Assembly (NCBI RefSeq): GCF_018531465.1
Contig: NZ_JAHDTF010000018.1
Span: 1 to 64,000 of the forward strand
Source of the DNA: Sphaerisporangium fuscum
GTDB taxonomy: Bacteria; Actinomycetota; Actinomycetes; Streptosporangiales; Streptosporangiaceae
Length of the DNA: 64,000 bases
Direction: 5' to 3'
Below, in pieces: positions 51,788-60,656 of the stretch. Below the pieces are notes generated by a model. The model was not told where the DNA came from, ran no database searches, and saw only the letters and a program-made list of their open reading frames with translations. Position numbers and translations under genes: made by a program. Numbering within the stretch: the stretch's first letter is position 1; each line of letters opens with the position of its first letter.

Positions 51788-52723
51788 TCACTCCTCCTGT
51801 TTGGACATGGCCTGGACGACACGGGAGGGGCTCGGGCGGCCCAGCTCCCCCGCCAGCCAGGCGCTGGTCGCGACCAGCGATTCGAGATCGACGCCGGTCT
51901 CCACACCGAGCCCGGACAGCATCCAGACCAGGTCCTCGGTGGCGAGGTTGCCGGTGGCGCTCTTGGCGTACGGGCAGCCGCCGATGCCGCCGGCGGAGGC
52001 GTCCACGACCGTGATCCCCGCCCGCAGGGCGGCCAGGGTGTTGGCCAGGGCCTGGCCGTAGGTGTCGTGGAAGTGCACGGCCAGCCGGTCGGGCCCCACC
52101 CCGGCCCGCCCGAACGCCGCGAGGAGCTCGGCCACGTGGCCGGGCGTGCCGACGCCGATCGTGTCCCCGAGGGAGAGCTGCTCGCAGCCGAGGTCGAGCA
52201 GCCGGGCGCCGTTGCGGACGACCTGCTCGATCGGCACCGGCCCCTCCCAGGGGTCCCCGAAGCACATGGACAGGTAGGCGCGGACGGCGAGACCGCTCTC
52301 GCGGGCGCGCGCCACGACCGGGGCGAACATCTCGATCGAGCCGTCCACGCTGCGGTTGAGGTTGCGGCGGGCGAAGGTCTCGGTGGCGCTGCCGAAGATC
52401 GCGATGTCGGTCACGCCGAGCGCGAGCGCGCGGTCCAGGCCGCGCTCGTTGGGGACCAGGACGGGATAGCGGACGCCCGGCGCCCGCTCGACCCGCGCCA
52501 GCAGCTCCTCGGCATCGGCGAGCTGGGGAACCCACTTCGGGTGGACGAAGCTGGTGGCCTCGATCGTGGTGAGCCCGGCCCGGGCGAGGCGGGTGAGAAA
52601 CTCGGCCTTCACCTCCACCGGCACGACGGCCGACTCGTTCTGCAGCCCGTCCCTCGGCCCGACCTCGTAGATCGTCACCCGCTCGGGCAGGCCCTCCATG
52701 GGTACGTTGAGCGGCGCCCGCAT
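51788..52723 (-). CDS. Hydroxymethylglutaryl-CoA lyase
   Basis: A 311-residue TIM-barrel lyase that cleaves HMG-CoA to acetoacetate and acetyl-CoA, the last step of leucine breakdown. EVGPRDGLQNE (20-30) holds the metal Asp and catalytic Arg; VHFHDTYGQALAN carries the metal His pair; the C-terminal GGIGGCPYAKSATGNLATED has the catalytic Cys of the flexible loop. ATG 52723 follows GGGGAGGAG and shares one base with the accA1 stop (TGATG). Confidence 0.95.
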   Translation of the reverse strand: MRAPLNVPMEGLPERVTIYEVGPRDGLQNESAVVPVEVKAEFLTRLARAGLTTIEATSFVHPKWVPQLADAEELLARVERAPGVRYPVLVPNERGLDRALALGVTDIAIFGSATETFARRNLNRSVDGSIEMFAPVVARARESGLAVRAYLSMCFGDPWEGPVPIEQVVRNGARLLDLGCEQLSLGDTIGVGTPGHVAELLAAFGRAGVGPDRLAVHFHDTYGQALANTLAALRAGITVVDASAGGIGGCPYAKSATGNLATEDLVWMLSGLGVETGVDLESLVATSAWLAGELGRPSPSRVVQAMSKQEE

Positions 52724-54729
52724 CACGACTCCTCCCCTCGCTCGGGCTCGTCCCGGACGACGGCGAGCACCGCGTCCATCTCGACCGGCCGGCCCGCCGT
52801 GACGGGGAGCTCGGCGACGACGCCGTCGGCGGGGGCGGTGACGGTGTGCTCCATCTTCATCGCCTCCACGATCAGCAGTGGCTGCCCCTCGGTGACCCGC
52901 TCTCCCTGCGCCACCTTGACCAGCAGGACGGTGCCCGGCATGGGGCTGCGGACGATCCCGTCGCCGGCGCGTCCGGCACCCGGCCGGTCGGCGGGATCGC
53001 CGGGCTCGTGCGGGGTCAGGGCCCACGACCGGCCGTCCCGGCCGAGCCAGATCGTCCCGCCGTCCATGGCGTGGGTGTAGCGCGAGGTGATCCCGTCGAG
53101 GGTCACCAGCACCTCCTGCCCTCCGGCCCCCTCGAGGCGGGCGGCGAGCGGCGGGGCGTCGCCGACGGCCACCTCCGCGGCCCGCCCCGCGTCGCCGCGG
53201 ACCCGTACCTCGACGGTCTCACCGCGCGCCGCCAGGCGCCAGGTGGTCCAGGCGGGCTCGCCGATCCGCCAGCCGTCCGGGACGTCCCAGGGGTCGTCCC
53301 CGGCGACGGTGGCGAGCCGCCGGTGCAGGATCAGCGCCGCGGCGGCGAGGACGTCGCCCGGCACGGCCGCGGGGCCGTAGGCGGCGGCCAGCAGCGCGTC
53401 GAGGCGCTGGTCGATGAGGCCGGTGCCGAGCTTCCCGGCGGCGACGTCGGGGTCGGCGAGCAGCGCGCGCAGGAACGCGACGTTGGTGGTGACCCCGAGG
53501 ACGGCCGTCGAGCGCAATGCCGCGTCGAGCCCGCGCAGCGCGGTCTCGCGGTCCGGCCCCCAGGCGATCACCTTCGACAGCATGGGGTCGTAGTCGCTGC
53601 CGACCACCGTGCCGGGCCGGAGCCCGGAGTCGACCCGCACGTGGGGCATGCCGTCCGGTTCGGCGAGCGCGAGCACCTCGCCCCCGGTGGGGAGGAAGCC
53701 GCGCTGGGGGTCCTCGGCGTAGACGCGGGCCTCCACGGCGTGGCCGCGCAGCCGCACCTCCTCCTGGCACAGGGGCAGCGGCTCGCCCGCCGCCACGCGC
53801 AGCTGGAGCTCCACCAGGTCGAGGCCGGTGACCATCTCGGTCACGGGGTGCTCGACCTGGAGGCGGGTGTTCATCTCGATGAAGTAGCCGGGGTCGCCCG
53901 GCCGGTCACCGGAGACGATGAACTCGACGGTGCCGGCGCCGACGTACCCGACCGACTCGGCGGCCCGCACGGCGTCGGCGCCCATGCGGCGGCGGGTCTC
54001 CTCGTCCAGCAGCGGCGAGGGCGCCTCCTCGACGATCTTCTGGTGGCGGCGCTGCAGGCTGCACTCGCGCTCGCCGAGGTGGACGACGTTACCGTGGGCG
54101 TCGGCGAGGATCTGGATCTCGATGTGCCGGGGGTCGGTGACGTAGCGCTCGATCAGCAGGGTGCCGTCGCCGAACGCGGCGGCGGCGGTGCGGCGGGCCG
54201 ACTCCAGGGCCTGGGGCAGCTCTCCCGCGTCGCGCACCACGATCATGCCCTTGCCGCCGCCGCCCGCCGACGGCTTGATCAGCACGGGGTAGCCGATGCG
54301 CTCGGCGACCGCGGCCAGGTCGTCCGGCTCGGCGCCGCCGGGCACCACCGGCACGCCCGCCGCGGCGACGGTCTCCTTGGCGCGGATCTTGTCGCCCATC
54401 GCCTCGATCGCCTGCGGCGGGGGCCCGACGAAGACCAGGCCCTCCTCGGCGCAGCGCCGCGCGAAGGCGGTGTTCTCGGCCAGGAAGCCGTAGCCGGGGT
54501 GGACGGCCTGGGCCCCGCTCGCCTTGGCCGCCGCGACGACCTGCTCGATGTCGAGGTAGCCGGAGGCGAGCCGTACGGCCGTGTCGGCCTCGCGGACGTG
54601 CCGCGCCCCGGCGTCGGCGTCGCTGTACACCGCGACGGAGCGGACGCCGAGGCGGCGCAGCGTCCGGATGACCCGGAGCGCGATCTCGCCGCGGTTGGCG
54701 ACAAGGACGGTCTCGAACGTCGAAGGCAT
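52723..54729 (-). CDS. accA1: Acyl-CoA carboxylase alpha subunit (probable 3-methylcrotonyl-CoA carboxylase)
   Basis: A 668-residue biotin carboxylase with C-terminal biotinyl domain: [65 protein letters not shown] and the biotin lysine K625 in EAMKMEH. It charges biotin with CO2 for the beta subunit encoded two bases upstream. The order accD1-accA1-HMG-CoA lyase-dehydrogenase is that of leucine catabolism. It shares layout with the 23102-25045 subunit, but the two loci differ in all other partners. Confidence 0.93.
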   Translation of the reverse strand: MPSTFETVLVANRGEIALRVIRTLRRLGVRSVAVYSDADAGARHVREADTAVRLASGYLDIEQVVAAAKASGAQAVHPGYGFLAENTAFARRCAEEGLVFVGPPPQAIEAMGDKIRAKETVAAAGVPVVPGGAEPDDLAAVAERIGYPVLIKPSAGGGGKGMIVVRDAGELPQALESARRTAAAAFGDGTLLIERYVTDPRHIEIQILADAHGNVVHLGERECSLQRRHQKIVEEAPSPLLDEETRRRMGADAVRAAESVGYVGAGTVEFIVSGDRPGDPGYFIEMNTRLQVEHPVTEMVTGLDLVELQLRVAAGEPLPLCQEEVRLRGHAVEARVYAEDPQRGFLPTGGEVLALAEPDGMPHVRVDSGLRPGTVVGSDYDPMLSKVIAWGPDRETALRGLDAALRSTAVLGVTTNVAFLRALLADPDVAAGKLGTGLIDQRLDALLAAAYGPAAVPGDVLAAAALILHRRLATVAGDDPWDVPDGWRIGEPAWTTWRLAARGETVEVRVRGDAGRAAEVAVGDAPPLAARLEGAGGQEVLVTLDGITSRYTHAMDGGTIWLGRDGRSWALTPHEPGDPADRPGAGRAGDGIVRSPMPGTVLLVKVAQGERVTEGQPLLIVEAMKMEHTVTAPADGVVAELPVTAGRPVEMDAVLAVVRDEPERGEES

Positions 54730-54731
54730 GA

Positions 54732-56309
54732 TCACATCCGGAAGACGCCGTAGCCGATGGGGTCGAGGGGGGCGTTGGCCGCCGCCGAGAGCGCGAGCCC
54801 GAGGACGGTGCGGGTGTCGAGGGGGTCGATCACGCCGTCGTCCCAGAGCCGCGCGGTGGAGTAGTAGGGATTGCCCTGCTCTTCGTAGCGCTCGCGGATG
54901 GCCCGCTTGAACTCCGCCTCGTCGTCGCCGCCCGGCCGGACCGTGGCGAGGACGTTGGCGGCCTGCTCGCCGCCCATGACCGAGATGCGGGCGTTCGGCC
55001 ACATCCACAGGAAGCGCGGGGAGTACGCCCGCCCGGCCATCGCGTAGTTGCCGGCGCCGAAGGAGCCGCCGATCACCACGGTGAGCTTCGGCACCCGGGC
55101 GCAGGACACCGCCGTCACCATCTTGGCGCCGTGCTTGGCGATGCCGCCGTGCTCGTAGGCGCGGCCCACCATGAAGCCGCTGATGTTCTGCAGGAAGACC
55201 AGGGGGATCTCGCGCCGGTCGCACAGCTCGATGAAGTGGGCGCCCTTGAGGGCGGACTCGCTGAACAGGATGCCGTTGTTGGCGACGATGCCGACGGGAT
55301 GCCCGTGGATGTGCGCGAACCCGGTCACCAGGGTGGGGCCGTACTCGGCCTTGAACTCCAGGAAGCGGCTGCCGTCGACGATGCGGCCGATCACCTCGCG
55401 CACCTCGTAGGGGGTGCGGGTGTCGGCGGGGACGATGCCGTACAGGTCGCGCGGGTCGTGCCGGGGCTCCTCGGGGCGCGCCCGCTCCCAGGCCCGCGCC
55501 GGGCTCGGGAGGGTGGCGACGATGTCGCGGACGATGGCGAGCGCGTGGGCGTCGTCCTCGGCGAGGTGGTCGGTCACGCCGCTGACCCGCGAGTGGACGT
55601 CGCCGCCGCCGAGCTCCTCGGCGGTGACCTCCTCGCCGGTCGCCGCCTTCACCAGCGGCGGGCCGCCCAGGAAGATCGTGCCCTGCCCGCGGACGATGAC
55701 CGCCTCGTCGCTCATGGCGGGGACGTACGCGCCTCCGGCGGTGCAGGAGCCGAGCACGGCGGCGATCTGCGGGATGCCCTGGCGGGACATGGTGGCCTGG
55801 TTGTAGAAGATGCGGCCGAAATGCTCGCGGTCGGGGAAGACCTCGTCCTGCATGGGCAGGAACGCGCCGCCGGAGTCGACCAGATAGACGCACGGCAGGT
55901 TGTTGTGGAGGGCGACCTCCTGCGCGCGCAGGTGCTTCTTGACCGTCAGGGGGTAGTAGGTGCCGCCCTTGACGGTGGCGTCGTTGGCGACGATCACGCA
56001 CTCGCGCCCGCCGACCCGGCCGACGCCGGTGATGATGCCCGCCGCCGGCGCCTCGTCGTCGTAGAGGCCGGTGGCGGCGAGCGGCGAGAGCTCCAGGAAG
56101 CGCGAACCGGGGTCGAGCAGGGTGCCGACGCGGTCGCGGGGCAGGAGCTTGCCGCGCGCGACGTGCCGCGCGCGGGAGCGCTCGGGACCGCCGAGCGCGG
56201 CGACGGCGAGGCGTTCACGCAGCTCGGCGGCCAGCCGCTCGTTGACCTCCGCGTTGCGCTTGAACTCCTCGCCGCCCGGGCTCACCGTGGTCCGGAGCAC
56301 AGGGGCCAT
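54732..56309 (-). CDS. accD1: Acyl-CoA carboxylase beta subunit (probable 3-methylcrotonyl-CoA carboxylase)
   Basis: A 525-residue carboxyltransferase closely matching methylcrotonyl-CoA carboxylase beta: [79 protein letters not shown] and [20 protein letters not shown]. It carboxylates 3-methylcrotonyl-CoA to 3-methylglutaconyl-CoA. ATG 56309 follows GGGAGGTG. It is the first gene of the operon, with one GTTA-N8-TAAC site 18 bases upstream of its start and a second 28 bases further. Confidence 0.93.
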   Translation of the reverse strand: MAPVLRTTVSPGGEEFKRNAEVNERLAAELRERLAVAALGGPERSRARHVARGKLLPRDRVGTLLDPGSRFLELSPLAATGLYDDEAPAAGIITGVGRVGGRECVIVANDATVKGGTYYPLTVKKHLRAQEVALHNNLPCVYLVDSGGAFLPMQDEVFPDREHFGRIFYNQATMSRQGIPQIAAVLGSCTAGGAYVPAMSDEAVIVRGQGTIFLGGPPLVKAATGEEVTAEELGGGDVHSRVSGVTDHLAEDDAHALAIVRDIVATLPSPARAWERARPEEPRHDPRDLYGIVPADTRTPYEVREVIGRIVDGSRFLEFKAEYGPTLVTGFAHIHGHPVGIVANNGILFSESALKGAHFIELCDRREIPLVFLQNISGFMVGRAYEHGGIAKHGAKMVTAVSCARVPKLTVVIGGSFGAGNYAMAGRAYSPRFLWMWPNARISVMGGEQAANVLATVRPGGDDEAEFKRAIRERYEEQGNPYYSTARLWDDGVIDPLDTRTVLGLALSAAANAPLDPIGYGVFRM

Positions 56310-56327
56310 GTCGCGCACCTCCCTGGA

Positions 56328-56343
56328 GTTAACGTTCGCTAAC
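56328..56343. promoter_or_regulatory. TetR operator 1, GTTA-N8-TAAC
   Basis: GTTAACGTTCGCTAAC, an imperfect palindrome next to the accD1 start. The same GTTA-N8-TAAC frame recurs at 56356 and 56977. Confidence 0.65.
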
Positions 56344-56355
56344 ACCGACCTGGAT

Positions 56356-56371
56356 GTTAGTCATCATTAAC
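56356..56371. promoter_or_regulatory. TetR operator 2, GTTA-N8-TAAC
   Basis: GTTAGTCATCATTAAC, 28 bases from operator 1 and 23 bases before the tetR ATG. Both sites lie in the divergent promoter region, so the regulator should control itself and the operon. Confidence 0.65.
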
Positions 56372-56394
56372 CCGTTCGTCTACCATTGCCGGTC

Positions 56395-56991
56395 ATGACG
56401 GCCGTCCCGAGTCCTACCCGCGTTCCGAGCCCTCGCCGCAGGGAGATACTCGACGCCGCCGCCGTTCTGTTCGCGGCCCGGGGCTTCCACGGGGTGTCGA
56501 TCGAGGAGATCGGCGGGGCGGTCGGCATCTCCGGCCCGGCGCTGTACCGCCACTTCAGCGGCAAGGAGTCGCTGCTTGCCGAGATGCTGCTCGACATCAG
56601 CGAGCGGCTGCGCACCTCCGGGGTCGAGAGGGTCACCCGGGCGCAGAGCGGGGCCGAGGCGCTGGACGCGCTGATCAGCGGCCAGATCGAGTTCGCGCTC
56701 GACCATCCGGCGCTGATCACCGTGCACGACCGCGAGCTCGGCAACGTCCCCGAGCCGTCGCGCCGGCAGATCCGGCGGCTGCAGCGGCTCTACGTCGAGG
56801 AGTGGGTGACCGTCCTCAGCGAGCTCTACCCGGACGTGCGCCCGCCCCGCCTGCGCGCGGCCACCCACGCGGTGTTCGGACTGCTCAACTCCACCCCGCA
56901 CAGCGCCGGCGAACTCCCCCGCGACGAGATGGCGCCCCTCCTCCACACCATGGCCCGCGCCGCCCTGACCACCCTCGTTAACGAGGACTAA
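56395..56991 (+). CDS. TetR family regulator of the leucine-degradation operon
   Basis: A 198-residue repressor: helix-turn-helix RREILDAAAVLFAARGFHGV, SIEEIGGAVGISGPALYRHF, SGKESLLAEMLL. The ligand domain includes FALDHPALITVHDRELGNVP and a conserved LNSTPHSAG, like mycobacterial Rv2506-type regulators beside accA1/accD1. ATG 56395 has no Shine-Dalgarno sequence; TTG 56386 is an alternative and a leaderless transcript is possible. It is divergent from accD1 with two shared operators, so an acyl-CoA of leucine catabolism is the expected inducer. Confidence 0.92.
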   Translation: MTAVPSPTRVPSPRRREILDAAAVLFAARGFHGVSIEEIGGAVGISGPALYRHFSGKESLLAEMLLDISERLRTSGVERVTRAQSGAEALDALISGQIEFALDHPALITVHDRELGNVPEPSRRQIRRLQRLYVEEWVTVLSELYPDVRPPRLRAATHAVFGLLNSTPHSAGELPRDEMAPLLHTMARAALTTLVNED

Positions 56992-56992
56992 C
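56977..56992. promoter_or_regulatory. Third GTTA-N8-TAAC site at the end of tetR
   Basis: GTTAACGAGGACTAAC overlaps the last four codons and the stop of tetR. It matches the two promoter operators in all eight fixed positions. It may support DNA looping or influence read-through to the next operon. Confidence 0.5.
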
Positions 56993-57077
56993 CTCCCCTC
57001 CCGCACCTTGACAGGCCGGAGGACCGCCGGGGACGTCGCGAGACCCATATGTCCGGAAAGAGGGTTGTTCTGCCAAC

Positions 57078-57108
57078 TATCTAGATATATCGTCAAAGTA
57101 TCTCGATA
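57078..57108 (+). promoter_or_regulatory. Paired operators TATCTAGATA and TATCTCGATA of the PadR operon
   Basis: Two TATCNNGATA sites (57078-57087 and 57099-57108), 21 bases from start to start, that is two helical turns on the same face. They sit within larger inverted arms AACTATC/GATAGTT (57075-57111). The location immediately before padR fits autoregulation. Confidence 0.6.
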
Positions 57109-57126
57109 GTTGGAAGGATGGCAGCC

Positions 57127-57735
57127 ATGGACGCCGCACACGACCGGCACGCGCGGACGGCCGCACAGGTGCCGCCGTTCCCCCCGCACCACATGGGACC
57201 CGTGCCGCCGAGGCCGTACCCGCCGGGCCCGCCGCCCCTACCCGGCCCCCCGCCGCCGGGCGCCCACTTCGCGCCGCGCGTACGACGGGGGGACGTCCGG
57301 GCCGCGCTGCTGGCCCTGCTCGCCGAGCGGGAGGCCAACGGCTATCAGCTGATCCAGGAGATCCGCGGCCGCAGCCACGGGGTCTGGAGCCCGAGCCCCG
57401 GCTCGGTGTACCCGGCGCTGCAGCAGCTGGAGGACGAGGGCCTGGTGACCGGTGAGGAGTCCGGCGGCAGCCGCACCTATCGGATCACCGACACGGGGCG
57501 CGGCCACGTCGCCCGCCACCGCGAGGACCCCTGGGCGGAGGTCGCGCGCAGCCTGCCCGAGGAGATGATGGAGCTGCGCATGCTGTGGGGGCAGCTCAGC
57601 GAGGCGTTCGGGCAGCTCACACACGTCGCGAACGCCAAGCAGGTGGCCGCCGCGAGCCGGCTCCTCAAGACCACCAGAAGGTCGATCTTCGCGATCCTCG
57701 CCGACGACGCAGACGAGGAGGAAGAGGAACAGTGA
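57127..57735 (+). CDS. PadR family regulator with proline-rich N-terminus
   Basis: A 202-residue regulator. Residues 10-55 are an unusual Pro-rich extension (PPFPPHHMGPVPPRPYPPGP). The PadR winged helix follows: RAALLALLAEREANGYQLIQ, SPSPGSVYPALQQLEDEGLV, SRTYRITDTG. A C-terminal helical dimerisation part ends in an acidic tail DEEEEEQ. ATG 57127 is preferred because GGAAGG (57112-57117) is nine bases away; ATG 57118 directly abuts it. GTGA overlap couples it to the ABC ATPase gene, so it is the likely repressor of the exporter. Confidence 0.9.
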   Translation: MDAAHDRHARTAAQVPPFPPHHMGPVPPRPYPPGPPPLPGPPPPGAHFAPRVRRGDVRAALLALLAEREANGYQLIQEIRGRSHGVWSPSPGSVYPALQQLEDEGLVTGEESGGSRTYRITDTGRGHVARHREDPWAEVARSLPEEMMELRMLWGQLSEAFGQLTHVANAKQVAAASRLLKTTRRSIFAILADDADEEEEEQ

Positions 57736-58715
57736 CGACAAGCGAGACGCCCGCCGTCTCCGTACGAGGGCTCAAGAAGAGCTACGGCGACGTCGAGGCC
57801 GTCAAGGGCATCGACTTCGAGGTGAGGCCCGGGGAGGTCTTCGGCTTCCTCGGCCCCAACGGCGCGGGCAAGACCACGACCATCAGCATGCTGTGCACCC
57901 TGGTCAACCCCACCGGGGGCAGCGCGACGGTCGCCGGCCACGACGTGGTGAGGCAGCGCGACCAGGTACGGCGCAACATCGGGCTGGTCTTCCAGGACCC
58001 CACCCTCGACGGCTACCTGTCCGCCGAGCAGAACCTCCGCTTCCACGCCGAGCTGTACGGCGTGCCGAAGGACGTCGTCGGCGAGCGCCTGCGGCAGGTC
58101 ATGGAGATGGTGGCCCTCTGGGACCGCAAGGACGCCAAGGTCATGACGTTCTCCGGAGGCATGAAGCGCCGCCTGGAGATCGCCCGCGGCCTGCTGCACT
58201 CCCCCCGCGTGCTGTTCCTGGACGAGCCCACGGTGGGCCTGGACCCGCAGACCCGCTCCGCCATCTGGGGGTACATCAACAAGCTCCGTCACTCCGAGGA
58301 CATCACGATCTTCATGACGACGCACTACATGGACGAGGCGGAGTACTGCGACCGGATCGCGATCATCGACCACGGTGAGATCGTGGTCATCGACTCCCCC
58401 GAGGCCCTGAAGGCCAGCGTCGGCAAGGACCGCGTGCAGATCCAGACGGCCGACGACGAGAAGGCCATCGCCGCGCTCAGGGAGCGCTTCGGCCTGGAGG
58501 CGGCCGTCCGGGAGGGCGTGGTGACCTTCGCCGTCGCCTCGGGCGAGGAGTTCGTACCGCTGCTGTTCGCCGACCTCGGGGTGCCGATCCGGTCGGTCAG
58601 CGTGTCCCGCCCGTCGCTCGACGACGTTTTCATGAACTACACCGGCTCCACCATCCGCGACGCCGAGGCCGAGAGCGGCGCGGCGGCGTGGATGCGGGCC
58701 AGGGCGAGGAGGTAG
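57732..58715 (+). CDS. ABC transporter ATP-binding protein (DrrA type)
   Basis: A 327-residue ATPase: Walker A GPNGAGKTTT (41-50), Q-loop FQDPTLDG, signature FSGGMKRRLEIARGL, Walker B VLFLDEPT and H-loop MTTHYMDEAEYC. The C-terminal DrrA-like extension ends RPSLDDVFMNYTGSTIRD. It energises the ABC-2 permease encoded three bases downstream; export of a drug or lipid is typical. GTG 57732 overlaps the padR stop. Confidence 0.94.
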   Translation: MTTSETPAVSVRGLKKSYGDVEAVKGIDFEVRPGEVFGFLGPNGAGKTTTISMLCTLVNPTGGSATVAGHDVVRQRDQVRRNIGLVFQDPTLDGYLSAEQNLRFHAELYGVPKDVVGERLRQVMEMVALWDRKDAKVMTFSGGMKRRLEIARGLLHSPRVLFLDEPTVGLDPQTRSAIWGYINKLRHSEDITIFMTTHYMDEAEYCDRIAIIDHGEIVVIDSPEALKASVGKDRVQIQTADDEKAIAALRERFGLEAAVREGVVTFAVASGEEFVPLLFADLGVPIRSVSVSRPSLDDVFMNYTGSTIRDAEAESGAAAWMRARARR

Positions 58716-58718
58716 GCG

Positions 58719-59591
58719 ATGGCGACAGAGCTGGGCTCGCCCGGGATCGTCGAGGTACGCGTGCCGGGGCGGAGCGTGCGCCACGACCTGCGGGCGATCA
58801 AGATCGTGCTGCACCGCGAGCTGCTGAGGTTCGTCAACGACCGCACCCGCATGGTCTCCACGCTGGTCCAGCCGGTGCTGTGGCTGTTCGTGATGGGCAC
58901 CGGCCTCGGCACGCTGATCTCGCGGGGACCGGTGCAGGGCGTCGACTTCCGCACGTTCATGTACCCCGGCGTGATCGCCATGACCGTGATCACGACGGCG
59001 ATGTTCTCGGCGGGTTCGATCGTGTGGGACCGGGAGTTCGGCTTCCTGCGCGAGATGCTCGTGGCCCCGGTCGGCCGGGCGTCGATCGTACTGGGCAAGT
59101 GCCTGGGCGGCGGCGTCGTGGCGACGGTGCAGGGCGTCATCATCCTGGCCCTGGCCGGGCTGGTCCACGTGCCCTACTCCCCGGCGCTGATCCTCACGCT
59201 GCTCGGCGAGATGTTCCTGGCGTCCTTCACGATCACCGCGTTCGGCGTGAGCCTGGCGGCCCGCATGAAGAACATGCAGAGCTTCTTCGGGGTCATGCAG
59301 ATGGCCATCATGCCGATGATCTTCCTGTCCGGGGCGATGTTCCCCCTGGCGAACCTGCCGGCCTGGCTGGCGTTCCTCACGAAGATCAACCCGCTGACGT
59401 ACGCCGTGGACCCGATGCGCCACGCGGTCTTCACCCACCTGTCGGTGAACCCGCGGATCGTCCAGACCCTCAACCCCGGGGTCCACTGGTTCGGCTGGCG
59501 CGTCCCCACCGGCGTGGAGCTCGGGATCGTCGCCCTGATGGGCCTCGCCCTGCTCGGCGTCGCCATCGCCCAGTTCCGCCGCGCGGATTAG
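58719..59591 (+). CDS. ABC-2 type permease (DrrB type)
   Basis: A 290-residue membrane protein with six predicted helices, including LVQPVLWLFVMGTGLGTLI, VIAMTVITTAMFSAGSIVW, GVVATVQGVIILALAGLVHV and MAIMPMIFLSGAMFPLANLP. The cytoplasmic LREMLVAPVGRASIVLGK is the ABC-2 coupling region. The start has AGGAGG within the end of the ATPase gene. The substrate is unknown; the PadR regulator upstream suggests induction by the exported compound. Confidence 0.93.
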   Translation: MATELGSPGIVEVRVPGRSVRHDLRAIKIVLHRELLRFVNDRTRMVSTLVQPVLWLFVMGTGLGTLISRGPVQGVDFRTFMYPGVIAMTVITTAMFSAGSIVWDREFGFLREMLVAPVGRASIVLGKCLGGGVVATVQGVIILALAGLVHVPYSPALILTLLGEMFLASFTITAFGVSLAARMKNMQSFFGVMQMAIMPMIFLSGAMFPLANLPAWLAFLTKINPLTYAVDPMRHAVFTHLSVNPRIVQTLNPGVHWFGWRVPTGVELGIVALMGLALLGVAIAQFRRAD

Positions 59592-59610
59592 CGCGCTCTC
59601 AGGTCGGTGC

Positions 59611-59659
59611 CGAGCGGATACCGTTCGATCATCTTGTGGCCTAGTGGACGGGAAGTCAC
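59611..59659 (+). promoter_or_regulatory. Conserved 5' leader of the YbaB-like gene
   Basis: This stretch, ending at ATG 59660, aligns without gaps to 60499-60547, which ends at GTG 60548. Through the first ten coding bases, 46 of 59 positions are identical, including ACGTTCGATCAT-type CGTTCGATCAT. It is probably a promoter plus leader. Confidence 0.6.
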
Positions 59660-60064
59660 ATGGACATGAACGAGTCGTGGGCGATGCTCGAGCAGCTCGT
59701 CAAGAAGGTGAACGAGCAGACCGAGCGGCTCCGCCAGGCACACCAGGACATGCGGGAGCTGTCCGCGACGGCCCGTTCGAAGGGCGGCCTGGTCAGCGTG
59801 ACGGTGGGGCCTCGCGGTGAGGTCCGGGCCATCGAGCTGGATCCCCGCGTCTATCGCAAGTTGTCGCCCTCGGAACTGGCCGCCTCGATCATGGAGCAGA
59901 TCTCGGCCGCGACGCGGGAGGTGACCGGTGCCGTGCAGGAGGCGATGGAGCCCTTCCTCCCCGAGGGGGTCACATTGGAGGACCTGCTCGGGGAGGCACC
60001 CGGCGCGGAATCCCTTCTCCTCCAGGAGACGGCCGCGGACGTGGACGACCGGACGCGCCCGTGA
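59660..60064 (+). CDS. YbaB/EbfC-family protein
   Basis: A 134-residue protein of the nucleoid-associated YbaB/EbfC fold: a long N-terminal helix (MLEQLVKKVNEQTERLRQAH), a beta hairpin GLVSVTVGPRGEVRAIELDP and helices LSPSELAASIMEQISAATRE. In actinomycetes many YbaB paralogues sit beside ESX/WXG-type secreted protein genes, as here, and may act as partners or chaperones rather than DNA binders. The acidic C-terminal tail is not part of the core family. Confidence 0.85.
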   Translation: MDMNESWAMLEQLVKKVNEQTERLRQAHQDMRELSATARSKGGLVSVTVGPRGEVRAIELDPRVYRKLSPSELAASIMEQISAATREVTGAVQEAMEPFLPEGVTLEDLLGEAPGAESLLLQETAADVDDRTRP

Positions 60065-60127
60065 TCGTGACGGCCTCGTCCTCCTGTGTCTTCAAACCCG
60101 CCGCGCCACCGGGTAGGGTCCGCTCGC

Positions 60128-60466
60128 ATGGGATACGAGGGACTCAGCTCCAGCGAGACCCGGTTGCGCGGCCTGGCCGGTGCGGTGTCCGGCGCGGCCG
60201 ACCGGGTCTCCGAGGTGCAGGCGCGGTTCGGTGACTCCACCGCGGCGACGCGGCGGGCCGTCGGCGACGACGACTACGGCAGCGCCTACTGGCGGTCCCA
60301 CAGCCCGCGCCTGAACGCGATCGACACCGGCCTCCGGATACTGGCGCGGGCGGTCGCCGACCACGCCCCGCTGCTCGGCAAGACGTCGATCAACTACCGC
60401 GCCGCCGAGGATGCCTCGACCGTCCATTATTCGGACACCGATCTATCAAAACCACAACCTGGGTGA
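60128..60466 (+). CDS. Small helical ESX-type secretion-target-like protein
   Basis: A 112-residue mostly helical protein: ETRLRGLAGAVSGAADRVSE, then YGSAYWRSHSPRLNAIDTGL and RILARAVADHAPLLGK, with a polar tail. The length, central Trp and Ala-rich helices suggest a WXG100/EspC-like secretion target, but a strict WXG is absent. ATG 60128 is the first start with no clear ribosome binding site. It sits between the YbaB-like gene and the large effector-like gene. Confidence 0.65.
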   Translation: MGYEGLSSSETRLRGLAGAVSGAADRVSEVQARFGDSTAATRRAVGDDDYGSAYWRSHSPRLNAIDTGLRILARAVADHAPLLGKTSINYRAAEDASTVHYSDTDLSKPQPG

Positions 60467-60498
60467 AACACCGGCGAAACCGGCGCGGAATCGTCGCT

Positions 60499-60547
60499 CG
60501 AACAGATAACGTTCGATCATGTCGTGTCCAGGTGAACGGGAACCCAC
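60499..60547 (+). promoter_or_regulatory. Second copy of the YbaB-gene leader
   Basis: Ungapped duplicate of 59611-59659, ending at GTG 60548 and 109 bases before the large effector-like gene. It may drive that gene. Confidence 0.55.
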
Positions 60548-60646
60548 GTGGAGATGACGATCCGGCCGCCCGGTCGTCGACCGGGTCGGTGGCGAGGCGT
60601 CACCCGCGTCATGAGCGTGCCGCCCGGGGCGGGGATCCAAGGGTGA
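60548..60646 (+). CDS. Possible 32-residue leader ORF or decayed ybaB copy
   Basis: GTG 60548 aligns to the ATG of the YbaB-like gene, and the first residues VEMT parallel MDMN, but the frame then diverges into Arg/Pro-rich sequence and stops at 60644-60646. It could be a leader peptide or the remains of a duplicated ybaB start. It may be untranslated. Confidence 0.3.
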   Translation: MEMTIRPPGRRPGRWRGVTRVMSVPPGAGIQG

Positions 60647-60656
60647 AGCGGAGCTG

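Noticed and set aside
50567-53080. Open frame of more than 800 codons on the plus strand
   Set aside because: Antisense shadow of the dehydrogenase, HMG-CoA lyase and accA1 genes, which are strongly conserved.
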